A stretch of DNA of 64,000 bases from NCBI RefSeq assembly GCF_036226505.1, contig NZ_CP108484.1, positions 6,882,001 through 6,946,000 of the forward strand. Reading direction: 5' to 3'. A program made the translations under genes and the position numbers. Source of the DNA: Kitasatospora sp. NBC_01246. Its GTDB lineage: Bacteria; Actinomycetota; Actinomycetes; Streptomycetales; Streptomycetaceae. Below the pieces are notes generated by a model that worked only from the letters and a program-made list of their open reading frames with translations, ran no database searches and had not been told where the DNA came from. Below, piece by piece: positions 39,624 through 47,283 of the stretch (its first letter is position 1; each line of letters begins with the position of its first letter).

Positions 39624-40643
39624 ATGCGGTTCACCGTCTCGTCCCTCGTCTCCAACGGACCCGACCCCGTCACCGGAGTGCGGCGCACGACCTACGAGAA
39701 GCTGCACAACGTCATCGACCAGGCCGTCACCGCCGAACGGCTCGGCTACGACGGCTACGGCGTGGGGGAGCGGCACGGCGAACCGTTCCTCTCCCCGGCG
39801 CCCCCCGTGCTGCTCAGCGCCATCGCCGCCCGCACCTCCACGATCCGGCTCTTCACCACCGTCACGGTGCTCAGCATCCTGGACCCGGTCAGGGTCGCGG
39901 AGGACTACGCGGTGCTCGACCAACTCTCCGGCGGCCGACTCGAACTGATCATCGGCAAGGGCAACGACCCGCGCCACTTCGACCTGTTCGGGCTGCCGGA
40001 GGACCGCCAGTGGGACGCACTGGCCGAGAACTACGGACTGCTGCACCGGCTCTGGCGGGAGGAGAAGGTCAGCTGGGAGGGGAGCACCCGCCCGCCGCTC
40101 AGGGAGGTCACCACCTCGCCGCGTCCGTACCAGGACCCGATCCCGGTCTGGCACGGCAGCGCGACCAGCGAACAGTCCACCGACCTCGCCGCCCGCTTCG
40201 GCGACCCGCTGTTCTCCGCCAACTCCTTCCATCCGCTGGCCAAGTACAAGGCGCTGGTCGACCACTACCGCGAGCGCTGGGAGCACTACGGCCGCGACCC
40301 CAAGGACGCCCGGGTCGGGACGAGCTTCGGCGGCCTGTTCGTCGCCAGGCGCTCGCAGGACGCGATCGAGGGCTTCCGCCCGTACTGGGACGCCCTGCTC
40401 GGCTCGGCGGCCGGCAGGCACAACAACTCGCCGTTCGAGTCGCTGGAGGACGCGCTGGAGCGCGGCTCGGCGCTGGTCGGCAGCCCGCAGCAGGTGATCG
40501 AGAAGATCCACCGCTATCACGAGGCGTTCGGCAACGAGGTGGTGGGCATCGGCGTGGACGCCCTCACCGAGGAGGTCCAGCACGAGCAGCTGGAGCTGTT
40601 CGCCGCCGAGGTCGCCCCGGTGATCCGCCGCGAGCTGCCCTGA
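39624..40643 (+). CDS. luciferase-like flavin monooxygenase, KPN_01858-like
   Basis: A 339-residue LLM-class (TIM-barrel) flavin-dependent oxidoreductase. Typical elements are MRFTVSSLVSNGPDPVTG, VGERHGEPFL, LFTTVTVLSILDPVRVAEDY, LSGGRLELIIGKG and the C-terminal VGSPQQVIEKI. It recalls the putative FMN-dependent family named after KPN_01858, commonly found with DUF4865 genes as here. AAGGAG precedes the ATG. The Cys-rich leader upstream suggests a sulfur-related substrate. The substrate is unknown. Confidence 0.9.
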   Translation: MRFTVSSLVSNGPDPVTGVRRTTYEKLHNVIDQAVTAERLGYDGYGVGERHGEPFLSPAPPVLLSAIAARTSTIRLFTTVTVLSILDPVRVAEDYAVLDQLSGGRLELIIGKGNDPRHFDLFGLPEDRQWDALAENYGLLHRLWREEKVSWEGSTRPPLREVTTSPRPYQDPIPVWHGSATSEQSTDLAARFGDPLFSANSFHPLAKYKALVDHYRERWEHYGRDPKDARVGTSFGGLFVARRSQDAIEGFRPYWDALLGSAAGRHNNSPFESLEDALERGSALVGSPQQVIEKIHRYHEAFGNEVVGIGVDALTEEVQHEQLELFAAEVAPVIRRELP

Positions 40644-40720
40644 CCGGCGGCCCCGCGCTCACCGCCGTCACCCGGTGAGGCTCCCGCTTCCCGAGGCTCC
40701 GGCAGCCGCCATCGCGGCTC

Positions 40721-40761
40721 TGTACCTACTGGTATGTACATCAGACGTACCAGTAGGTACA
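40721..40761. promoter_or_regulatory. TetR-type double operator
   Basis: A perfect 14-base inverted repeat, TGTACCTACTGGTA (40721-40734) and its complement (40748-40761), spaced by 13. Each arm is itself a dyad (TACC-N4-GGTA), so two dimers could bind. It ends 9 bases before the TetR-like remnant, as for an autoregulated repressor. Confidence 0.75.
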
Positions 40762-40769
40762 GTCGCCGC

Positions 40770-41039
40770 ATGGCAACGGCAACCCAGGACCGTCTCGTCC
40801 AGAGCGTCCAGGAAATCCTCTGGGAGAGCGGCTGCGTCGGCGCCGGCCCCGAGGCGATCCAGCGGCGCGTCGGCGTCGGCCAGGGCGGCTACCCGCTCGC
40901 CCGCGCCGCCGGTACGGCCGAGCCGTTCGACCGGGCCGTCCCGGGCGCCCGCGGGCTGCTCGCCGCGTACCGCACCGGCCGAGACCGCCTACCGGCCGAG
41001 GTGAGCCGCCCCGCCCTGTCCGAAGCCCCACCAGGAGCC
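40770..41039 (+). pseudogene. truncated TetR-like repressor remnant
   Basis: ATG 40770 begins a TetR-like helix-turn-helix start: DRLVQSVQEILWESGCVGAG and PEAIQRRVGVGQGG (to about residue 43). The recognition-helix end expected next (the SMYHHF-type segment) is missing, and the frame continues as low-complexity Ala/Arg/Pro sequence into the DUF4865 gene. Full TetR proteins are about 190-210 residues, so only a quarter remains. The operator in front is perfectly preserved, suggesting recent loss or a sequencing problem. Confidence 0.6.
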
Positions 41040-41043
41040 CGAC

Positions 41044-41664
41044 GTGCACGCCATGCAGTACGAGATCACCCTCCCCGCCGACTACGACATGGGGATCATC
41101 CACCGGCGGGTCGCCGAGAAGGGCCACCTGCTCGACGCCTACCCCGGCCTCGGCCTCAAGGCGTACCTGGTGCGCGAGCGCGGCCGCGACGACTCGCCCG
41201 TCAACCAGTACGCCCCGCTCTACCTCTGGCGGACCGCCGAGGGCATGAACAGCTTCCTCTGGGGCCCGGGCTTCCGGGGCCTGAGCGCCGACTTCGGCCG
41301 TCCGGCCGTCCGACACTGGCTCGGCGCCGGTCTGCGCCACGGAGGTCCGCGCCGGGACGGACCGCCGCGCGGCGGTCTGCTGCGCGGCGACGCGGACGGG
41401 TCCGCCGGCTTCGCCAGCCGCCACCTCGAACCCCTCCCGGACGGCGCCGACCCGGCCGAGGCCGTCGAGGCCGCCCTCGCGTCCCTGCCCGACCACCCGG
41501 CGCTGCACACGGCGGCCGTCGCCGTCGACCCCGACCGCTGGGAACTGCTGCGCATCGCGCTCTGGAGCGGCCCGGTCCCGGAGGACGCCCCGGGCACCCG
41601 CTACCGGGTGCTGCACCTGTCGACCCCCGAACTCGACCGGCTGCCCGCCGGCCGCCACTGGTGA
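41044..41664 (+). CDS. DUF4865 family protein
   Basis: A 206-residue protein of the DUF4865 family: MQYEITLPADYDMGIIHRRV at the N-terminus, KGHLLDAYPGLGLKAYLVRE, APLYLWRTAEGMNSFLWGPG. The function is unknown; family members are regularly beside KPN_01858-like monooxygenases and TetR genes, as here. GTG 41044 has AGGAG 6 bases upstream and gives MHAMQYEI; ATG 41053 is an alternative. The middle (about 95-125) is Arg/Gly-rich. The next gene begins 15 bases after its stop. Confidence 0.9.
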   Translation: MHAMQYEITLPADYDMGIIHRRVAEKGHLLDAYPGLGLKAYLVRERGRDDSPVNQYAPLYLWRTAEGMNSFLWGPGFRGLSADFGRPAVRHWLGAGLRHGGPRRDGPPRGGLLRGDADGSAGFASRHLEPLPDGADPAEAVEAALASLPDHPALHTAAVAVDPDRWELLRIALWSGPVPEDAPGTRYRVLHLSTPELDRLPAGRHW

Positions 41665-41678
41665 AAGGACCACATCCC

Positions 41679-42095
41679 GTGAACACCGCCGACCTCGTCC
41701 CCGCCCCGCTCGACCGCGCCGCCGGCTACGCGCTCCTGGACGAACTCGCCGGGCCGCAGACCCAGGCCGCCACCCTGACCGGCCTGGACGCGCTGGCGCC
41801 CGGCTTCGCCGACTGGATCGTCACCAGCCTCTTCGGCGGCACCTACCAGCGGCCCGGGCTGGCGCTGCGCGACCGCCAGGTGGCCAACCTGGCCGCGCTC
41901 ACCGCCCTCGGCGGGGTGGAGCCGCAGCTCGCCGACCACGTCCGCAACAGCCTGCGGGTCGGGCTGAGCAGAGAGGAGATCACCGAGGTGCTGGTCCACC
42001 TCGCGCCCTACGTCGGCGTGCCCAAGGCCCTGGCCGCCCTGCGGGTGGCGAAGACCGCCTTCGCCGAGGCGGAGACCGGGGGCCGGGCCGCGTGA
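41679..42095 (+). CDS. carboxymuconolactone decarboxylase-family protein
   Basis: A 138-residue all-helical protein of the CMD/AhpD fold: LRDRQVANLAALTALGGVEP and GLSREEITEVLVHLAPYVGVPKALAALRV. It has no CxxC, so it is not a thiol peroxidase AhpD but resembles the decarboxylase-like subgroup; the reaction is unknown. AAAGGA precedes the GTG. The stop overlaps the start of the phosphotriesterase-like gene (GTGA). It belongs to the monooxygenase/DUF4865 unit. Confidence 0.9.
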   Translation: MNTADLVPAPLDRAAGYALLDELAGPQTQAATLTGLDALAPGFADWIVTSLFGGTYQRPGLALRDRQVANLAALTALGGVEPQLADHVRNSLRVGLSREEITEVLVHLAPYVGVPKALAALRVAKTAFAEAETGGRAA

Positions 42096-43051
42096 GCGCT
42101 TCTGTCGACAGTGCCGCCGAGGTTGCCGCCGGCGCCGGGGGCGGTGCCGTCCGCACCGTTCTGGGTGACCTCGACCCGGCCGAGTTCGGCGTCTGTGACG
42201 CCCACGACCACCTGTTCCTGCGCAGCCCCCGGCTGCCCGGCGAGGAACTGGACGACCCGGCGGCCGCCGAGCGGGTGCTGCGCGACTTCGCGGCGGCCGG
42301 CGGCCGGGCGATGGTCCAGTGGACCCCGCACGGCATGGGCCGCGGCGCCTTCGCGCTCCCCGGTCTCGCCCGCGCGACCGGCGTCCACCTGGTCGCGGCC
42401 ACCGGCCTGCACCAGGACGTCCACTACGACCCGCGGTGGCTGGCCGAGCGCTACGAAGGGCTCGCCGAGCTGTTCACCGCCGAGCTGACCACCGGTCTGC
42501 GCGCCGCGCCCGCGGGCGTCCGGGCCGGACTGATCAAGGTGGCGGGCGACTACCACGGCCTCGGCCCGCACACCCGCCGGGTGATGGCGGCGGCGGCCGA
42601 GGCGCACCACGCCACCGGCGCGCCGATCGCCGTCCACCACGAACTCGGGACCGCCGCCCCGGACGTCCTCGACCTGCTCTGCGGGCAGCACGGCGTGCCG
42701 GCCCACCGGGTGATCCTCGGCCACCTCAACCGGTTGCCCGACCTGCGGCTGCACCGGCACCTCGCCGGCTCCGGCGCCTACCTGGCCCTGGACGGTCCCT
42801 CCCGGGCCCATCACGCCACCGACCACCACCTGTTCGACACCGTCGCCGCGCTGGTCGAGGCCGGCCACGCCGACCGGCTGCTCCTCGGCGGTGACACCAC
42901 CACCCGCACCGCCCGGCACAGCCCGGGGCCCACCCACCTGCTCACGGCCGTAGCTCCGCGCCTGGACCGCGAGTTCGGCCCGGACCTGGCCCGACGCCTC
43001 CTCGTCACCAACCCCGCCCAGGCTCTGGCCGTCCGCTGGGCGCTCCACTGA
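42092..43051 (+). CDS. phosphotriesterase-family metallohydrolase
   Basis: A 319-residue amidohydrolase-superfamily enzyme of the phosphotriesterase type. The binuclear metal ligands appear intact: His38 and His40 in AHDHLF, a candidate carboxylated Lys149 in GLIKVAG, His182 in AVHHELG, His211 in ILGHLNR and Asp268 in LLGGDTTT. Such enzymes are lactonases, phosphotriesterases or carboxylesterases. In this unit it might open a lactone or ester produced by the flavin monooxygenase; that is inference. The GTG overlaps the CMD gene stop. It is the last gene of the unit. Confidence 0.9.
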   Translation: MSASVDSAAEVAAGAGGGAVRTVLGDLDPAEFGVCDAHDHLFLRSPRLPGEELDDPAAAERVLRDFAAAGGRAMVQWTPHGMGRGAFALPGLARATGVHLVAATGLHQDVHYDPRWLAERYEGLAELFTAELTTGLRAAPAGVRAGLIKVAGDYHGLGPHTRRVMAAAAEAHHATGAPIAVHHELGTAAPDVLDLLCGQHGVPAHRVILGHLNRLPDLRLHRHLAGSGAYLALDGPSRAHHATDHHLFDTVAALVEAGHADRLLLGGDTTTRTARHSPGPTHLLTAVAPRLDREFGPDLARRLLVTNPAQALAVRWALH

Positions 43052-43626
43052 GCGCTCTGCGCCGCCGGGCCGCAGTGGCTGCCACCCACCGGGGTGGGGG
43101 CGGTCCGAGCCGATGACAGGTGCACCGGCTGTTCCGCGGGCTGCTCACCGACCCGCTGCGTCGCCTGCCCGGCGGGGCCGCTCGACCGGGCCTCGGGTGG
43201 GCTGCCCGGCGGGCCGGGCAAACCGATACCGGTCGCGGCGAGCGCGGCGGCCGGCTCGTGGGCGTTCGTCGAGGGCTCGTGCTGCCGGGCCGGTGGGGTC
43301 GGCGCGTTCGGCACAGCCGTCCGCAGCGTCGAGCCGTTCCCCGGGGTGGAGTGCGGTCCGAGTAGGCCGGTCAGGGCTGCGGAGAGTGCACTGGTCGTTC
43401 CGTCGGCCCTGTGCTGCGGGCCACGCGGCGCCGCGTTGGCGGGCGTCCGCCCGGCCGGGGCCGAGTGCTCGGAGGATCGGCCGGCCCGATGTGCCGAGCC
43501 GGTGGGCCGAGGAGGAGAAGGCAGAGAGCGGTTCGGCGGACCGGTACGGGCTGCGCCGTCCCCAGGCCGACCGCTGAGGACCGGGCGGTGCCGCGTTGGC
43601 GGGCGGCCGCCCGGCCGGGGCCCGGG
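43052..43626. repeat. 575 bases of decayed copies of neighbouring gene's 3' end
   Basis: No intact gene. The segment 43431-43480 repeats 43591-43655 at the end of the 130-residue gene: a 32-base block (CCGCGTTGGCGGGCG-type) with one mismatch, then GAGTGCTCGGAGGATCGGC against GAGTGCCCGGAGGATCGGC after an 11-base gap. 43359-43400 resembles 43696-43740, and 43190-43280 resembles it more weakly. These look like degenerated partial tandem duplications on the leftward strand. Confidence 0.55.
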
Positions 43627-44019
43627 TCAGCCGCCGAGTGCCCGGAGGATCGGCTGTCCCAGTGCGCCGAGCCAGCCCGCCAGGGCCGAGAGGGGCCCGA
43701 GCAGGCCGGTACCGGCGGCGACGAGTGCACCGGCCGAGCCGAGCAGGCGGGTGATCCTGGTGAGCCGGCCCGCGACCGCCTCGCGGTCCGGCTCCGGTCG
43801 CGCGACCTCCGTGTCCAGCGCGTCGAGCTCGGTCCGGACCTCGGGGGCGACCGCCGGTGGCAGCTGCGCCCGCTCGGCGGCGGAGCGGAGTTCGCCGACC
43901 AGCGCGCGGACGTCCTGCCCGGCCGCCGTGAAGTGGCCCGTCTGGCCGCCCCGGACCGTCTGGTCACCGGCGACGTTGTTGATCACGCCGCCCTGCTGGT
44001 TGCCGATGTTGAAGACCAT
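43627..44019 (-). CDS. small protein with NVAGDQ motif
   Basis: A 130-residue protein with an excellent binding site (GGAGGAACGCC before ATG). It begins MVFNIGNQQGGVINNVAGDQ; NVAGDQ (15-20) is shared with the FHA protein encoded just upstream. Residues 30-85 are helical and charged (DVRALVGELRSAAERAQ, ELDALDTEVARP), and the last 35 residues are Gly/Ala/Leu-rich and may associate with membrane. Function unknown. It is 41 bases downstream of the FHA gene, so the two are an operon. Its 3' end is repeated in the DNA that follows. Confidence 0.8.
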   Translation of the reverse strand: MVFNIGNQQGGVINNVAGDQTVRGGQTGHFTAAGQDVRALVGELRSAAERAQLPPAVAPEVRTELDALDTEVARPEPDREAVAGRLTRITRLLGSAGALVAAGTGLLGPLSALAGWLGALGQPILRALGG

Positions 44020-44060
44020 GGCGTTCCTCCGGGGAGTCGGTCCTTGGACGCTGGGGAGTC

Positions 44061-45158
44061 TCAGCGGGGCGGTGGCGCCTGGAGCCGCTGCGCTTCCGCC
44101 GACTCGAAGCGCCGCCGACGGGAGGTGACCACGATGTGCAGGACGATTCCGACGAGGATCAGAACACTGCCGATCGCGGCCGCCCCGAAGCCGATGGCGC
44201 CCACCGGCATACCGCCGATCTCCGGGCCGAGGACATTGGGCACGGTCAGGTCGGGGCTGTCGGTGTTGGCCGCGTCGTTGGTCTCGGCGATGAAGCGGAT
44301 GATCGCCCAGCCGTAGACCGCGCCGCCGACCACGAAGAGCAGTAAGCCCGCCACCACCAGGTGCCGAGCCCTGGTCCGGGTGGCCGCGATCTCGCGGAAG
44401 AAGCTCTCCCGCCGGGCCTGCGTGACGTAGTTGTACTGGTCGCCCGCGACGTTACTGAGGTTGCCCGCCTGCTGCTGCCCCACCTCGAACCGGCGCTCCG
44501 CCCCGTACGGCGGTGTCGCCGGGCGGTCGGGCGGCCCGGGCGGTGGCGGCCGTCGGCCCGGCGGGGGCGGCCGCGCCGACGGGTACTGCGGCGGCGGAGG
44601 GTACTGCTGTGGTGGGTACTGCTGCTGCGGCGCCGACGGCGGCACGAGCGGACCCCGCAGCCCGCGCGGCTGCTCCTGCGGTTGCCGGTACTCCTGACGT
44701 TCCTGGTACTCCTGGCGCTCCGACGGCTCCGGCTGGAGCGGCAGCGCGGCGGTCCGGGTGACATCGGCGGGCCGCTCCGCCGGGCTCTGCGCCGGGTCCC
44801 CCGTGCCGGGGCCGGGAAGGATGGCGGTGGCGGCCTCCCACGGGTCCTCGTAGTGCACCTCGAAGGGGCCGAAGTCCAGGACGTCCCCGGCGTGCAGCTC
44901 CTCCTGTCCGTGCACCGGGTGGCCGTTGAGCCGGGTGCCGTTGGTGGAGGCCAGGTCCTCGACGGTGGTGTGACCGGCCGACCGCTGCACCACGGCGTGG
45001 CGCCGGCTGACGCCGGGCTCGCCCACCCGGATCTGGCAGGTGGCGTCCCGGCCGACGAGCAGCGGCCGGTCGGTCAGTTCGAAGACCTCGCCCCGGAGCC
45101 GGCCGGGGGTGTCGACGACGAGACGGGGTAAGGCGTGTTCCCGCGACGGTGAACTCAT
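44061..45158 (-). CDS. FHA-domain membrane protein with NVAGDQ motif
   Basis: A 365-residue protein. The FHA domain (about 12-105) keeps the phosphothreonine-binding residues: VGRDATCQI, SRRHAVV (51-57) and NGTRLNG (73-79). A Pro/Gln/Tyr-rich linker (about 120-220) leads to QQAGNLSNVAGDQYNY (230-244), then two membrane helices (about 266-290 and 317-345). FHA domains read Ser/Thr kinase signals; here the output would sit at the membrane. AGGAGG is 8 bases before ATG 45158. Co-transcribed with the 130-residue protein that carries the same NVAGDQ motif. Confidence 0.9.
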   Translation of the reverse strand: MSSPSREHALPRLVVDTPGRLRGEVFELTDRPLLVGRDATCQIRVGEPGVSRRHAVVQRSAGHTTVEDLASTNGTRLNGHPVHGQEELHAGDVLDFGPFEVHYEDPWEAATAILPGPGTGDPAQSPAERPADVTRTAALPLQPEPSERQEYQERQEYRQPQEQPRGLRGPLVPPSAPQQQYPPQQYPPPPQYPSARPPPPGRRPPPPGPPDRPATPPYGAERRFEVGQQQAGNLSNVAGDQYNYVTQARRESFFREIAATRTRARHLVVAGLLLFVVGGAVYGWAIIRFIAETNDAANTDSPDLTVPNVLGPEIGGMPVGAIGFGAAAIGSVLILVGIVLHIVVTSRRRRFESAEAQRLQAPPPR

Positions 45159-45319
45159 GGCACGGCCTCCTGCCGGGCGGGCTGCTGAACCACCGGCGGC
45201 GGCGACACGGTGCGGCGTCCGTCCGCCGGCTCGGGTGCCCTCACCTCCAGTAAAGGCCACCTCGGCGCCCCGGGACAGCCCCCGGGGCCCACCGGGTCGG
45301 CCAGCCGCCCGGTCGGGGG

Positions 45320-46084
45320 TCACATGTGGGTGCCGCCGTCGATCCGGATCTCGGTGCCGGTGACGAAGGCGCCGTCGTCCGAGGCCAGCATGGCGATCAC
45401 GCCGGCCACCGTCTCCGGCCCGGCGAAGCCCTGGCCGAGCGCGGGGGAGAGCTTGGCGAGCAGGCTGAAGTCGGCGTCGGCGGGCAGGCCCGGGTTGTTG
45501 GTCATGCCGCTGTCGATGCTGCCCGGGGCGACGCAGACCGCGCGCAGTCCCCGCTTGGCGTACTCCGAGGCGATCGCGTGGGTGAACGACTGGATGCCGC
45601 CCTTGGTCGCGGCGTAGGCGGCCATGTAGGGGTGCGCGAAGGTCGCGGAGGTGGAGCTGAAGTTCACCACCACGCCCCGCCCGTCGGCGAGCAGGGCCGG
45701 CAGCGCCTCGCGGGTCATCAGGAAGGTGCCGGTCAGGTTGACCGCGATCAGCGTGTTCCAGAACTCCAGGCTGGTCTCGTGGGTGTGCGAGGAGCGCAGG
45801 ATCCCGGCCGCGTTGACCAGGACATCGAGCCCGCCGAGTCCGGCCACCGCCTCGGCCACGCCCGCGCGGACGGCGGCCTCGTCCGAGATGTCCACGACCG
45901 AGGTCGTCAGCCGGTCGGCGGTCCCGTCACCGGTCGCCCGGTCCAGGGTGGCCTTCAGGCCGTCCTCGTCGACGTCGACCGCCACGACCCGCCCGCCCTC
46001 GGCGAGGATCCGGTGCACGGTGGCCTGGCCGATGCCCGAGCCGCCGCCGGTGATCAGGACGTTCCGCCCGCTGAAGCGCTCCAT
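45320..46084 (-). CDS. short-chain dehydrogenase/reductase
   Basis: A 254-residue SDR oxidoreductase. Motifs: TGGGSGIG (10-17), a Asp-rich NAD-type pocket (VVAVDVDEDG), VNAAG, NFSSTS and the catalytic YAATK. The C-terminus FVTGTEIRIDGG is that of 3-oxoacyl-reductase/3-hydroxy-dehydrogenase SDRs. GGAGAA precedes ATG 46084. It is divergent from a TetR regulator with two TGGCA-N5-TGCCA operators between them, so it is probably repressed by that protein and induced by its substrate. Confidence 0.94.
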   Translation of the reverse strand: MERFSGRNVLITGGGSGIGQATVHRILAEGGRVVAVDVDEDGLKATLDRATGDGTADRLTTSVVDISDEAAVRAGVAEAVAGLGGLDVLVNAAGILRSSHTHETSLEFWNTLIAVNLTGTFLMTREALPALLADGRGVVVNFSSTSATFAHPYMAAYAATKGGIQSFTHAIASEYAKRGLRAVCVAPGSIDSGMTNNPGLPADADFSLLAKLSPALGQGFAGPETVAGVIAMLASDDGAFVTGTEIRIDGGTHM

Positions 46085-46140
46085 GGTGGTTCTCCGTTCG
46101 TTCGTGGTCTCGCGACCTCGAACGACACGGTACGCCGAAG

Positions 46141-46192
46141 TGGCACATCGTGCCAATAAGTCGCGCCGGGCCAAAGTGGCATGATGTGCCAC
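46141..46192. promoter_or_regulatory. two TetR-type operators before SDR
   Basis: TGGCACATCGTGCCA (46141-46155) and GTGGCATGATGTGCCAC (46176-46192) are dyads with TGGCA/TGCCA half-sites and centres 36 bases apart. They lie about 60 bases before the SDR start in the divergent promoter region. Confidence 0.75.
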
Positions 46193-46230
46193 GCGGATTC
46201 GGTTGGACGGTCATACCGCTGACGACCGCC

Positions 46231-46356
46231 CGGCGCGGAACGCCGCCGAGGCACGCCGCGCCACCCGGGCGTGTCACGCCACTCCGGCACAACACGCCAT
46301 CCCGGCACAACACGCCATCCCGGCACAACACGCCATCCCGGCACGTCGCGCCACCG
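46231..46356. repeat. 18-bp repeat array with operator-like half-sites
   Basis: Seven consecutive 18-base units. The central three (46285-46338) are identical, CGGCACAACACGCCATCC; the flanking units keep GGCAC...GCCA. The half-sites resemble the TGGCA/TGCCA operators just upstream. The array ends 30 bases before the TetR start. Confidence 0.8.
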
Positions 46357-46385
46357 CGTGCGTCGGTCCGCGTACGCTGAGTGCT

Positions 46386-47006
46386 GTGATCGGACGCCCC
46401 ACCCTGAACCAGCGCCGCCGTGACACCACCCGGCTGGAGATCGCCCGTACCGCCGCCGCGCTCTTCGCCGAGCGCGGGGCCGAGGCGACCACCGCCGAGG
46501 AGATCGCGCTCGCCTCCGGCATCTCGGTGCGCACCTTCTACCGCTACTTCTCCGTGAAGGAGGACGCCGTCGCCCCGCTGCTGGCGGCCGGCGGCCGGCG
46601 GTGGGTGCTGCTCTTCGCGGAGAGCTCGGCGGATCTGCCGGTCCGCGAGGCGCTGGAGCGTTCGGCGGTCGAGTCGCTGACGCCCACCGACACCCCGGGC
46701 GTGGAGGCCATGCACTGGACCCGCGACCTGCTTCGCGACCCCCGTCTCGACTCGGTCTGGCAGCGCGTGCACGCCGATTCGGAGGAGCGGCTGCGCGCGG
46801 TGCTCACCGCCCGCTGCCCCCGGGGTACCGACGAGCTGGAGATCCGGCTCGCGGCCGCCGCCGCGACCACCGCCATCCGGGTGGCCCTGGAGGAGTGGGC
46901 CTTCTCCGACGCCCCCGCCGCCGGGCCCGGCTCGCCCCAGGAGCTGGGCGCCCGGTGCATGCGCGAACTGACCGCCGGTCTGCGCCTCTGGAGCAGCGTC
47001 AGCTGA
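46386..47006 (+). CDS. TetR-family regulator
   Basis: A 206-residue TetR repressor. The helix-turn-helix (about 12-58) reads LEIARTAAALFAERGAEATT and EIALASGISVRTFYRYFSVK. The effector domain is helical. GTG 46386 lies 7 bases after TACGCT (46373-46378), fitting a leaderless message; the frame is open further upstream only through the repeat array. It is divergent from the SDR gene and most likely represses it and itself through the TGGCA-N5-TGCCA sites. Confidence 0.93.
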   Translation: MIGRPTLNQRRRDTTRLEIARTAAALFAERGAEATTAEEIALASGISVRTFYRYFSVKEDAVAPLLAAGGRRWVLLFAESSADLPVREALERSAVESLTPTDTPGVEAMHWTRDLLRDPRLDSVWQRVHADSEERLRAVLTARCPRGTDELEIRLAAAAATTAIRVALEEWAFSDAPAAGPGSPQELGARCMRELTAGLRLWSSVS

Positions 47007-47283
47007 CGCGACCTCAGCCCGGCCCGCCCGTCACACTGCCCGTCACACTGCCCGTCACTCCGCTCGTGCCAGCCCGCTCTCCCGCGGTCCCGGCACCGCC
47101 CCGGCCCGCCGTACCCGCTGGTCGGCGGGTCCACGGGGGCCCGGCGGGCCGCTAGGGTTGTTGATCGCGCCTCGGTGGTGGCTTCCGTGGTGGACGGGGG
47201 AACCGGGGCGGCCGTTCCGGTTGTCCTGACAGTTGTCCTGACGACGGGGGCGGGGGAGTTCGAGGCGTGGGAGCAAGTAGGAC

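Noticed and set aside
42811..43314. Leftward 167-codon frame downstream of the small NVAGDQ gene
   Set aside because: A short stretch resembles that gene's C-terminus, but the rest is antisense to the phosphotriesterase-like gene; better explained as a decayed duplicate.
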